Notes: generated from the sequence alone by a model not told the origin. A DNA stretch of 9,635 nucleotides from Desulfovibrio sp. OttesenSCG-928-G15 (GCA_030266525.1 JAJDIC010000079.1:1-9635), one strand, 5' to 3'; shown: positions 1 through 6,288, counted from the stretch's first letter. Numbers and translations: made by a program.

Positions 1-6
1 AGGGTT

Positions 7-90
7 GCTTCGCTCCCTTTTTTGGGAAGCAGGATTGAAGAGAAAAGGGGCGCTTCGCTGCCTTTTCGGGGGTTGCTCCCTTTTTGTGGC
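7..90. repeat. Degenerate short direct repeats
   Basis: The octamer GCTTCGCT occurs at 7-14 and again at 52-59. Each copy is followed by a CCC/GCC plus T-run and then a G-run. A shorter, related copy (GGTTGCTCCCTTTTT, without the inner TTCGC) lies at 71-85. The spacing between the first two copies is 45 bp. The first copy can also fold on itself (GCTCCC 12-17 against GGGAAGC 24-30 with one bulge). This looks like decayed tandem duplication in a non-coding stretch downstream of cheV. No function can be assigned. Confidence 0.4.
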
Positions 91-99
91 TTGCCTTTC

Positions 100-161
100 A
101 AAAACAAAACCTTGCCCCGGCTCTCTTTGTTTCGGGAGAACCGGGGCGAGGTTTTGTTTTT
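100..161. terminator. Strong bidirectional rho-independent terminator hairpin
   Basis: Arms 100-120 and 141-161 are complementary over 21 positions with a single G-U wobble. The 20-nt loop can itself pair weakly (TCTC 122-125 with GAGA 136-139). The GC-rich inner stem (CCCCGG/CCGGGG) is flanked on one side by AAAAACAAAA and on the other by TTTTGTTTTT. Either strand therefore gives a hairpin ending in a U-rich tract. It starts 30 nt beyond the cheV stop codon, so it most likely ends the cheV transcript. It could equally stop a plus-strand gene arriving from the left of the window. Confidence 0.85.
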
Positions 162-191
162 GCCGTTCCAGCGGTGCGGCGCTTGACGGGA

Positions 192-1205
192 TTAAAGATT
201 TTTGTGCTGGGCGACAGGAACTTTGGGAGTAAAGTTTTCACCAAGCTTAATCAGTTCCAACACCTTTTCGCTTAATTGTTGCAAATCGGGTTTGGCAAAC
301 TGGGCGTCCGCGCCCACGGAATCGCCCTTGTGCTCCAGCGAGGTGGAAACAATGGACGAGAAAAGCGCCAGGGGAAGATACTTCAAATCCGGGTCTTCCT
401 TGACCTTGCGGCACAGCGTCAGCCCGTCCATTCTGGGCATTTCGATGTCAGAAATGATCGCCTGCACCTTGTTGCGCAGGGGAACATTTTCTTCCTTGGC
501 TTCGTCGCGAATGCGAACCAGGCTGGCCCAGGCATCGTCACCGCTGACCGCCTGGAGCACGGTAAAGTTGCCGGAACTTTCCAGCAGCCGTTTCACCAGG
601 CCGCGAATGCTGCCGGAGTCGTCCGCGTGCAATATGGTATAGTGCCGCTCTTCCACCAGATCTTCGGGAAGTTTGCCAAGGCGAATCGCCAGGGCCGGGT
701 CCATATCGGCAACAACGTTTTCCATGTCAAGGATGAACACCACCCGGTTTTCCAGGCGCACAACACCGGTTATGGAGTTGCGGCTCATGTTCTGCAGGAA
801 GTTGCCCGGTTCCTCCACGTCATTCCAGCTGAGCCGGTGAATGCGCGTTACGCCGGAAACCAGAAAACCGGTCAGAATGTTGTTGAATTCCGTGACAATA
901 AGTTTGGCGTCTTCAGGAATATGGTCCTGATCACTGTATTCGGTTTTCTTGCCCAGATAGCGGGCAAGGTCTACCATGGGGACCACTTTACCGTCGCGAT
1001 ATGAAAACGCACCCATTACAGCCTCATGCCGCATTTGCGGCATTGCCGTGCAAGTCTGGTTTCTGATAATTTCCACAACCTTGGCAACGTTTACACCATA
1101 ATGGCCACGATATTTGGCCCCCTCGGCGTCGACTTCGTCAAGGTAAAACTCAACAATTTCAAGCTCGTTGGTGCCTGATTCCAGAAGAATATTTGTCTGC
1201 GCCAT
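192..1205 (-). CDS. cheV: CheV-type chemotaxis coupling protein (CheW domain + receiver)
   Basis: A 337-residue cytoplasmic adaptor. In this family a CheW-like domain links chemoreceptors to the CheA kinase, and a phosphorylatable receiver domain tunes that coupling during adaptation. Residues about 15-170 match the CheW fold (GVNVAKVVEIIR near 37-48, then repeated hydrophobic strands including VVFILDME at 155-162). Residues about 188-322 form the receiver: acidic pair D195-D196, phospho-acceptor D253 in ISDIEMPRMDG, S283/S284 at the switch position and K305 in FAKPD. All key receiver residues are present, so it should accept phosphate from CheA. Length is normal for CheV. The ATG at 1205 is preceded on the minus strand by CAGGA about 4 nt away. 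No other chemotaxis gene is adjacent, so this looks like a stand-alone cheV; many Desulfovibrio-type genomes carry several. It reads away from the transporter gene and ends at the 100-161 terminator. Confidence 0.93.
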   Translation of the reverse strand: MAQTNILLESGTNELEIVEFYLDEVDAEGAKYRGHYGVNVAKVVEIIRNQTCTAMPQMRHEAVMGAFSYRDGKVVPMVDLARYLGKKTEYSDQDHIPEDAKLIVTEFNNILTGFLVSGVTRIHRLSWNDVEEPGNFLQNMSRNSITGVVRLENRVVFILDMENVVADMDPALAIRLGKLPEDLVEERHYTILHADDSGSIRGLVKRLLESSGNFTVLQAVSGDDAWASLVRIRDEAKEENVPLRNKVQAIISDIEMPRMDGLTLCRKVKEDPDLKYLPLALFSSIVSTSLEHKGDSVGADAQFAKPDLQQLSEKVLELIKLGENFTPKVPVAQHKNL

Positions 1206-1302
1206 AGTATCCTGCCAGGTTTAGTACTCGTCCGATCATTAGCTCACATTCGCACAACCATGACCCGTTCAGCCGGATTATTCGGAATGTATCATCAGGA
1301 CT

Positions 1303-1308
1303 ATTATA
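1303..1308 (-). promoter_or_regulatory. Candidate -10 hexamer of a cheV promoter
   Basis: On the minus strand this reads TATAAT, a perfect sigma-70 -10 consensus, inside an AT-rich run (CATATATAAT). The best -35 at 18-bp spacing is TATGCA, only 3 of 6 matches. It lies about 98 nt upstream of the cheV start. No sigma-28 or sigma-54 pattern was found for this gene. The call rests mainly on the -10 match. Confidence 0.35.
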
Positions 1309-1373
1309 TATGGAATGTCTATTTATTGCATACTTTGACAAAAAAAGCAAAAGAATTCACGTTGAATAGACAA

Positions 1374-1397
1374 AAACAGGCGCAAAGCACCCTGTTT
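1374..1397 (+). promoter_or_regulatory. Inverted repeat (hairpin 1 of transporter leader)
   Basis: AAACAGG at 1374-1380 pairs perfectly with CCTGTTT at 1391-1397. The loop is 10 nt and contains a further GC/GC pairing (1382-1383 with 1387-1388). It is the first of four consecutive dyads upstream of the transporter gene. It may be an operator or part of a structured leader. Confidence 0.4.
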
Positions 1398-1414
1398 CAT
1401 ATTCTTCCTGCAAT

Positions 1415-1435
1415 ACGGTACAGGCCTGTAGCCGT
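1415..1435. promoter_or_regulatory. Near-perfect palindrome, candidate operator
   Basis: The core TACAGGCCTGTA (1419-1430) is a perfect 12-bp palindrome. It is extended by ACGG (1415-1418) and CCGT (1432-1435), with one unpaired G at 1431. This symmetry suits binding of a dimeric regulator. Because the centre has no loop, it is more likely a DNA operator than an RNA hairpin. It could serve cheV, the transporter gene or both. No known regulator consensus was recognised. Confidence 0.4.
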
Positions 1436-1445
1436 TTCAGCACAA

Positions 1446-1463
1446 TCATTTACCGGAGAATGA
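1446..1463. promoter_or_regulatory. Dyad with 8-nt spacer
   Basis: TCATT (1446-1450) and AATGA (1459-1463) are inverted copies separated by TACCGGAG. This is the third dyad in the transporter leader. The arms are short and AT-rich, so it could be chance. The half-site orientation does not match a Fur box. Confidence 0.25.
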
Positions 1464-1499
1464 CGAGGAAATCTGCGTAAAGACTTTTACCCCGCCTCG
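1464..1499 (+). promoter_or_regulatory. Hairpin just upstream of the transporter promoter/start
   Basis: The outer stem is CGAGG (1464-1468) with CCTCG (1495-1499). The inner stem is GTAAA (1477-1481) with TTTAC (1486-1490) around a GACT tetraloop, and unpaired bases separate the two. In RNA this would form a two-part hairpin ending about 41 nt before the start codon. It may be a leader structure controlling the transporter. It has no U-tract, so it is not an intrinsic terminator. Confidence 0.35.
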
Positions 1500-1500
1500 C

Positions 1501-1530
1501 TTGACAAACAGAATGCTTCACAGCAATAAC
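1501..1530 (+). promoter_or_regulatory. Candidate sigma-70 promoter of the transporter gene
   Basis: TTGACA at 1501-1506 is a perfect -35 hexamer. With an 18-bp spacer it is followed by AATAAC (1525-1530), which matches 4 of 6 -10 positions. Transcription would begin near 1537, only about 4 nt before the ATG at 1541. If this promoter is used, the mRNA would be essentially leaderless, which fits the lack of a Shine-Dalgarno sequence there. An upstream promoter giving a long structured leader is the alternative. A second TTGACA at 1335-1340 has no good -10 at normal spacing. Confidence 0.35.
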
Positions 1531-1540
1531 CGAACACCTC

Positions 1541-3508
1541 ATGCCAGCAAACGTCCTTCGCCATATCCCCCCTTCCCGGGCGGCATTCGTAGCCTGGGCC
1601 GCCGGTTGCGCTCTTTTGCTTGTATCCATACCCCTTTCCTGCGCGCTAGGCCCTTTGGGCATTGCCCCGGCAGATTCCCTGCTGGCACTGCTACATAGCC
1701 TCGGCCTTGCCGATTTGCCCAAAAGCGCCATGGCTGCCCTGCCCGGCGGCGGCCTGCGCGAACTTGACGGCAACACGCTCTCTACTGTCATTTGTTCCAT
1801 GCGCTTTCCCCGCATATTGCTGGCAATAGCCGCAGGCGCAGGCCTGGCTGTTGCCGGAGCCGTGTTTCAGGCTATCTTGCGCAACCCCCTGGCAGATTCT
1901 TTCACCCTGGGCACATCATCCGGCGCGGCCTTTGGCGCCTCGCTGGCCATCAGCCTTGGCGCCACGGCGGCGTTTTCCGGCTTTGCCTTGCCCCTGGCCG
2001 CCTTTTGCGGCGCAGTCGTATCGCTTTTCGCCGTTCTTGGTTTCAGCCGGGCAAGCGGCGGACTGGGCAGGGAAACTCTGGTTCTGGCGGGCATTGTGGT
2101 CTCGGCCGTTCTTGCCGCGCTAATCGCCCTGGTCAAGGCGCTGGACGAATCTTCCGTTACCGGCATTGTCTTCTGGATAATGGGCAGCTTTCAGGGGCGG
2201 GGGGCAAGGGAACTTGTGCTTGTACTGCCCGGAGTCGCCGGGGGGTGCTTTGCGGGCATCCTGTTTTCCCGGCAGCTTGACCTGCTGTTTCTCGGCGATG
2301 ATACCGCCCGTCTGCTCGGCCTGAGCGCTGCGCGTACCCGCCTGTTCATGCTGCTGGTGTGCGGCCTGGTCACAGCCAGTTGCGTTGCCGTTTCCGGCAT
2401 TATCGGCTTTGTGGGCCTCGCCGTGCCGCACCTGTGCCGCATGATCTTCGGTGCCGGGCATGCAAGGCTCCTGCCCGCATGCGCCCTGGGCGGGGGGCTG
2501 TTGCTGCTCTGGTCCGACACGCTGGCCAGAACCATACTTCCCGGCGGTGTAGAACTGCCGGTCGGCGTGATCACAGCACTGCTTGGCGGCCCATTTTTCT
2601 GCTTCGTGCTGGGCAAAAGCGCCACCGCCTCGCCCCGCGCCGCCAAAATTCCCGCAGCCATGCCCCCGCGCCCCGAAACCTTCACCCCGTCCTCACAAGC
2701 CGCCTACCCGGCGACCAAGGAACACATCCTCTGCCAGGATCTGGTTTTTTCATACAACCGGGCCGGTCTTGAAGGCAGCCCTGTTCTGCGCGGCATCAAT
2801 CTGGCTGTAGCCCAAGGCGAATTTGTCGGCCTGCTCGGCCAGAACGGCAGCGGGAAAAGCACGCTCCTGCGCTGCCTGTGCGGGCTGGAAAAACCGGACA
2901 GCGGCAAGGCGCTGATACGCGGTCAAGCCATTTGCCGGATGCGGGAAAAAGAACGGGCGCGGCTTCTTTCCAACCTGCCCCAACGCCCGGAAGAAGTGCC
3001 CGCGCTCACGGCCTTTGAGCTTGTGCTCATGGGCCGCTACGCCCGCACCACATTTCTGGGAGGATACACAACACGCGACCACAACGAAGCGCTGGCAGCG
3101 CTTGAAGCGGTAAACGGCCTCGCCCTGGCGGGCAGACCCGCCAGCCATCTTTCAGGCGGCGAGCTGCAACGCATCCTTCTGGCCAGAGCCATAGCCGCCA
3201 ATACCCCCCTTCTGGTGCTCGACGAAGCGACAGCCGGCCTTGACCCCCACTATCAGAGCGCAGTCCTGCAAACCATTGCCCAAAGACAGCGCGATACCGG
3301 CATGACCGTTTTCTCGGCCATGCACGACATTAACCATGCCTCACAATTCTGCGGGCGCATTATCTTCCTGAAAAAAGGGCGGATAGTGGCAGACGGACCG
3401 CCGGGGCAGGTTATTACCCCCGAAATACTCCGCTCCGTCTATGAAACCGACTTTCTGGTCCTGCCCCACCCGGCAAACCAGAAACCACAAGTACTGACGG
3501 GCTGCTGA
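1541..3508 (+). CDS. Fused FecCD/BtuC-type permease and ABC ATPase (metal-chelate uptake)
   Basis: A 655-residue inner-membrane importer combining both ABC subunits in one chain. Residues about 15-358 form a FecCD/BtuC-type permease: several hydrophobic helices, the family motif RFPRILL (88-94) followed by RNPLADSFTLGTSSGA (114-129), and the ATPase-coupling segment GFVGLAVPHLCRM (289-301). A proline/alanine-rich linker (about 360-392) leads to the ATPase (about 396-640). There the Walker A is GQNGSGKS (433-440), the Q-loop Q481, the signature LSGGE (537-541), the Walker B LLVLDE (557-562), the D-loop near 568 and the switch H595. All catalytic residues are intact. Relatives import iron-siderophores, haem or cobalamin; substrate is not readable here. 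These subunits are usually separate genes, so the fusion is notable. No binding protein or TonB receptor gene is in view. ATG 1541 is the only usual start after the in-frame TGA at 1502-1504, yet it has no Shine-Dalgarno sequence. Confidence 0.9.
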   Translation: MPANVLRHIPPSRAAFVAWAAGCALLLVSIPLSCALGPLGIAPADSLLALLHSLGLADLPKSAMAALPGGGLRELDGNTLSTVICSMRFPRILLAIAAGAGLAVAGAVFQAILRNPLADSFTLGTSSGAAFGASLAISLGATAAFSGFALPLAAFCGAVVSLFAVLGFSRASGGLGRETLVLAGIVVSAVLAALIALVKALDESSVTGIVFWIMGSFQGRGARELVLVLPGVAGGCFAGILFSRQLDLLFLGDDTARLLGLSAARTRLFMLLVCGLVTASCVAVSGIIGFVGLAVPHLCRMIFGAGHARLLPACALGGGLLLLWSDTLARTILPGGVELPVGVITALLGGPFFCFVLGKSATASPRAAKIPAAMPPRPETFTPSSQAAYPATKEHILCQDLVFSYNRAGLEGSPVLRGINLAVAQGEFVGLLGQNGSGKSTLLRCLCGLEKPDSGKALIRGQAICRMREKERARLLSNLPQRPEEVPALTAFELVLMGRYARTTFLGGYTTRDHNEALAALEAVNGLALAGRPASHLSGGELQRILLARAIAANTPLLVLDEATAGLDPHYQSAVLQTIAQRQRDTGMTVFSAMHDINHASQFCGRIIFLKKGRIVADGPPGQVITPEILRSVYETDFLVLPHPANQKPQVLTGC

Positions 3509-3543
3509 TTCCGTGAAACTCTTTGTGGCAGCGCCCAGTGAGC

Positions 3544-3597
3544 CTTGAGGTCTTCCCCCCCCCGGCAAGGCGCAAGCCCTTTTCCCGTAGCCTCAAG
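3544..3597. terminator. Inverted repeat between convergent genes, possible terminator
   Basis: CTTGAGG at 3544-3550 pairs with CCTCAAG at 3591-3597 across a 40-nt interior that includes a run of nine C (3555-3563) and GGC/GCC micro-stems. It lies 35 nt past the transporter stop and about 42 nt past the hslU stop, where both converging transcripts should end. There is no proper U-tract on either side, so intrinsic termination is uncertain. Confidence 0.3.
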
Positions 3598-3640
3598 AAA
3601 GCCGCGAGAGACGAAAGCCGGAAAAGAGCTGCGCTTTCTT
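3595..3640 (-). terminator. Inverted repeat abutting the hslU stop codon
   Basis: AAGAAAGC (3595-3602) is the exact reverse complement of GCTTTCTT (3633-3640), which runs into the hslU stop. A second GAAAGC at 3613-3618 can pair with GCTTTC (3633-3638) instead, giving a shorter alternative stem. The first arm shares 3 nt with the arm of the 3544-3597 repeat, so the structures are mutually exclusive. It is a plausible weak 3' end structure for hslU mRNA. Confidence 0.3.
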
Positions 3641-5015
3641 ACAGGATAAAACGCGACAAATCGGCGTTTTCCCGCACGTCTTCCAGCTTTTCCCGCACCC
3701 ATTCCCGGTTCACGCACACAGTCTCTCCGGTGCGTTCAGGCGCTTCAAACGACAGGTCGGACAAAATTTTCTCCATAATAGTATACAGCCTGCGCGCCCC
3801 GATATTCTCCGTCTGACGGTTGGTCTCTTCCGCAAAAAGGGCCACTTCCTCCAACGCGTCTTCCGAGAAGGAAAGGTGCACCCCTTCCGTTTCCATAAGG
3901 GCCGCGTATTGCAAGGTCAGCGAATTATGTGGCTCTTTGAGGATGCGCAAAAACTCGTCTTTGCCCAGCGCTGACAGCTCAACACGCAAAGGGAAGCGCC
4001 CCTGCAATTCCGGGATAAGGTCCGAAGGTTTGGCCACATGAAAGGCCCCGGCAGCGATAAACAGGATGTGGTCCGTGCGGACCATGCCGTACTTGGTGTT
4101 GACCACGCTTCCTTCAACAATGGGCAGTAGGTCGCGCTGCACCCCTTCGCGGGAAACGTCCGTTCCGCCGCGCGGTCCCTGCGCAGGTATGGCCACCTTG
4201 TCAATTTCATCTATAAAAATGATGCCGGTCTGCTCCACCCGCTCCCTGGCAAGGTCTGTCACCGCTTCATGGTCGATAAGCCGCTCCGCCTCTTCCTGCA
4301 CCAGAATGTCATAGGCTTCCTGCACCTTGAATTTGCGCCGCTTTTTCTTGCTTGGGAACATGCGCGAAAATGCATCTTTCAACTGTGATCCCATTTGCTC
4401 CATGCCGGGCATACCCACCATTTCCACTTGCGGACCGCTGGAAATTTCCACTTCCATTTCCACTTCCCGGTCATCCAGCCGACCCGCGCGCCACATGGCC
4501 CGTAATTTTTCCCTGGTGCCGTCAGACCCGCCAGAGGACGAGCTTACCGGCACAGGCTCTGCGCCGCCGTCATACAGATAGTCGGTTCTCGGCCCGGACT
4601 GGGGCAGCAGCAGGTCAAGCAGCCGATCTTCGGCAGACTGCTCAGCCCTGGCCTTGACCCGTTCACGTTCTTCTTCACGCACCAATGATATGCCTATTTC
4701 CATCAGGTCGCGGACCATGGACTCCACGTCGCGCCCCACATAGCCGACTTCCGTATATTTCGCCGCCTCTACCTTGATAAAGGGCGAAGCGCACAACTTG
4801 GAAAGGCGGCGGGCTATTTCCGTCTTGCCTACCCCGGTCGGACCCATCATGATGATATTTTTGGGCGAAACTTCATCGCGCAGGGCCGGGTCAAGCTTCT
4901 GCCTGCGCCAGCGGTTGCGCACGGCAATCGCAACCATGCGTTTGGCTTCGGTTTGTCCGACAACGTATTTGTCCAACTCTTCAACAATGGCGCGGGGAGT
5001 AAGCGTAGTGGACAT
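3639..5015 (-). CDS. hslU: HslU, AAA+ unfoldase subunit of the HslVU (ClpYQ) protease
   Basis: A 458-residue cytoplasmic ATPase. It forms hexameric rings that unfold proteins and feed them to the HslV peptidase. Visible marks are Walker A GPTGVGKT (58-65), pore loop GYVG (91-94), Walker B IIFIDE (265-270), the arginine-finger region QGRFPLR (338-344) and sensor-2 GARRL (406-410). The C-terminal tail DLSRFIL (452-458) is the segment that docks into HslV in this family. Residues about 110-245 are the HslU-specific I domain; it includes a Ser/Gly-rich stretch near 155-167 and a basic [10 protein letters not shown] block (221-230). Length is usual and every core motif is present. The start is preceded by AAGGAG (plus 5027-5032) with an 11-nt spacer, a little long. 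hslV normally sits directly upstream but is absent here; the upstream gene is a LacI-type regulator. I saw no clear heat-shock (sigma-32) promoter. Confidence 0.96.
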   Translation of the reverse strand: MSTTLTPRAIVEELDKYVVGQTEAKRMVAIAVRNRWRRQKLDPALRDEVSPKNIIMMGPTGVGKTEIARRLSKLCASPFIKVEAAKYTEVGYVGRDVESMVRDLMEIGISLVREEERERVKARAEQSAEDRLLDLLLPQSGPRTDYLYDGGAEPVPVSSSSGGSDGTREKLRAMWRAGRLDDREVEMEVEISSGPQVEMVGMPGMEQMGSQLKDAFSRMFPSKKKRRKFKVQEAYDILVQEEAERLIDHEAVTDLARERVEQTGIIFIDEIDKVAIPAQGPRGGTDVSREGVQRDLLPIVEGSVVNTKYGMVRTDHILFIAAGAFHVAKPSDLIPELQGRFPLRVELSALGKDEFLRILKEPHNSLTLQYAALMETEGVHLSFSEDALEEVALFAEETNRQTENIGARRLYTIMEKILSDLSFEAPERTGETVCVNREWVREKLEDVRENADLSRFIL

Positions 5016-5058
5016 CGGGAAGTGTTCTCCTTGCTGTGATGCTTCCGGCGACTCAAAG

Positions 5059-5071
5059 GCCCGAAATGGGC
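5059..5071 (-). terminator. Short GC hairpin upstream of hslU
   Basis: GCCC (5059-5062) pairs with GGGC (5068-5071) around a 5-nt loop. On the minus strand the stem is followed by CTTTGAG, a weak T-run. It could be a minor terminator for the lacI-type transcript or a leader element for hslU. The stem is short, so confidence is low. Confidence 0.25.
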
Positions 5072-5083
5072 TTATCTCAAAAT

Positions 5084-5109
5084 CGATGCATATGCATACA
5101 TATGCATCG
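5084..5109. promoter_or_regulatory. 11-bp perfect inverted repeat, candidate operator or terminator
   Basis: CGATGCATATG (5084-5094) and CATATGCATCG (5099-5109) are exact inverted copies around CATA. The element also contains ATGCAT three times (5086-5091, 5092-5097, 5102-5107). It lies about 50 nt past the lacI-type stop and about 69 nt before the hslU start. On the minus strand it is followed by ATTTTGAG, so it might act as a low-GC terminator. The long perfect symmetry and position upstream of hslU also suit an operator for a dimeric regulator. The evidence does not decide between the two. Confidence 0.55.
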
Positions 5110-5159
5110 TTGCCGCAAGGAGCAAGGGGAAAGGAAAAACTCGTAAAGCAACGCGCCGT

Positions 5160-6188
5160 CTACCATTGTCTTTGCCGTGAGGCGGGGCAGGTGGAAGCCC
5201 GCAAGACCAGCGAAGTTTTCAGTTCTTTCTGGAACGGTCCGGCCTTGGGGTCGCCCACCAGGGCGAGCAGCTTTTCCATACCTATACGGCCCATTTCCTC
5301 GCCGGGAACGTCCACTGTGGACAGCGTGGGCGACATATAGGGCGAAATATCCGTATTGTCGAAACCGGCCACACAGTAGTCTTCCGGCACGCGCAGGCCC
5401 GCCTTGTGTACAGCCGCGATGGCTCCGACAGCCAGGGCATCGCTTGCGCAGCACACACAGCGCGGCGGCTCCGGCATGCTCATGAAGCTTTCCATGGCCG
5501 AGCACCCGTTGGCGTAGGTGGATATGGCAGAGCGGATAAGGGAAGGATCAAGCGGAATATCATGCGCGGCCAGGGCTTTTTTATAGCCCTCATAGCGCAT
5601 GACAATGCGCTCCACTCCGGCGTTGATGCCACAGATAAAGCCTATGCGCCGGTGCCCCTGGCTGAGCAGGTGGGTTACCATGGCCGCTGTCGCATCCACA
5701 TTGTTTATGCCCACGTAGTTTTCCTGCGTTCCGGGGAAAATTTCCCACAAAAAAACGCACGGGATATCCCTGTCTTTCAGCTCCTGAATCAACTGCCGGT
5801 TTGCCTCAAGGTGACCGATTATCAGCACGCCGGCTACGCCCCGTTGTAAGAACTGTTCCAGGTGGCGCCGCTCCAGGGCCGGGTCGAAAAGGGAGGTGGA
5901 AATGATCAGCGGGAAGTTTTTTTCTGCGGCAACCTGCTGGGCCGCATTGACCGAGGCATCGGTCTTGGTGGTGGTGGACAGGATGAGCACGCCGACAACC
6001 GTGGACTTGCGGCGGGAAAAATCGCCTGCTGTGGCGTTATACACATAGCCGCAGTCATGCATCACCTCGCGCACCCGCTCAAGCGTTGCGGGACGTACAA
6101 CAGAAGGATTGTGCATCACCCTGGACACGGTGGCGGTGGACACTCCCGCCAGGCGGGCCACATCGACAATGGTAGCTTTGCTGGACAC
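5160..6188 (-). CDS. LacI-family transcriptional regulator
   Basis: A 342-residue DNA-binding regulator. The N-terminal helix-turn-helix is ATIVDVARLAGVSTATVSRV (residues 5-24), with recognition helix near 17-25. A hinge region (about 45-58, NATAGDFSRRKS) follows. From about 61 to the end is a periplasmic-binding-protein-like effector domain with typical landmarks such as VAGVLIIG, GHRRIGFICG, CASDALAVGA and VAGFDNTDISPYMSPTLSTVD. The frame is open far upstream into the aminotransferase gene, but homology starts just after GTG 6188. That GTG has GAGG 5 nt upstream and gives the usual family length, so I place the start there. The effector cannot be read from sequence; LacI proteins mostly sense sugars or nucleobases. 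The hinge has Phe where LacI-family members usually carry the minor-groove-inserting Leu (inference from alignment by eye). It may control itself, the aminotransferase upstream, or hslU downstream. Confidence 0.93.
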   Translation of the reverse strand: MSSKATIVDVARLAGVSTATVSRVMHNPSVVRPATLERVREVMHDCGYVYNATAGDFSRRKSTVVGVLILSTTTKTDASVNAAQQVAAEKNFPLIISTSLFDPALERRHLEQFLQRGVAGVLIIGHLEANRQLIQELKDRDIPCVFLWEIFPGTQENYVGINNVDATAAMVTHLLSQGHRRIGFICGINAGVERIVMRYEGYKKALAAHDIPLDPSLIRSAISTYANGCSAMESFMSMPEPPRCVCCASDALAVGAIAAVHKAGLRVPEDYCVAGFDNTDISPYMSPTLSTVDVPGEEMGRIGMEKLLALVGDPKAGPFQKELKTSLVLRASTCPASRQRQW

Positions 6189-6196
6189 GAAACCCT

Positions 6197-6216
6197 CACA
6201 GTGTGCAAACAGTGTG
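6197..6216 (-). promoter_or_regulatory. Paired ACAGTGTG repeats before the lacI-type start
   Basis: ACAGTGTG occurs at 6198-6205 and 6209-6216, exactly 11 bp apart, about one helical turn. The first copy, with C6197, forms the odd palindrome CACA-G-TGTG. The pair begins 9 nt upstream of the GTG start and touches the ribosome-binding site. It is a candidate operator for autoregulation. It does not resemble the CG-centred consensus common for LacI-family operators, so another regulator is possible. Confidence 0.35.
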
Positions 6217-6288
6217 TATGAAGTCAGGTCCTTCGCGGGCCATGGCAGCTGCCGCGCACACGACTCGGGTTCTGGACGGATATACTGC

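Larger units (their letters stand above)
1206..1540. other. Divergent intergenic region between cheV and the transporter gene
   Basis: This 335-bp stretch has no convincing gene. The short frames within it (1260-1463 plus, 1159-1350 minus) resemble no family and have no ribosome-binding site. The cheV-proximal half (about 1290-1370) is AT-rich and should hold the cheV promoter. The transporter-proximal half (1374-1500) contains four successive inverted repeats: 1374-1397, 1415-1435, 1446-1463 and 1464-1499. These could be operators or a folded 5' leader. I see no clear Fur box and no complete known riboswitch core. Confidence 0.6.

Noticed and set aside
276..1004. Open frame of 242 codons on the plus strand across cheV
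   Set aside because: Fully antisense to the well-supported cheV gene; no ribosome-binding site or recognisable domain.
1260..1463. 67-codon plus-strand frame in the cheV-importer gap
   Set aside because: No ribosome-binding site, no family resemblance, and it runs through three of the inverted repeats; more likely regulatory DNA.
1462..1477. Complete cobalamin riboswitch upstream of the importer
   Set aside because: Only a partial B12-box-like match is present; the conserved core upstream of the box is not visible, so it is not listed as a riboswitch and is kept only as a checkable note in the leader finding.
1280..1540. Fur box expected for an iron-chelate importer
   Set aside because: No sequence close to the GATAATGATAATCATTATC consensus is found; the TCATT/AATGA dyad at 1446-1463 has the wrong half-site orientation.
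6244..6253. Palindrome GGCAGCTGCC upstream of the lacI-type gene
   Set aside because: Ten bp of GC-rich symmetry without extension or repetition is expected by chance in DNA of this composition.
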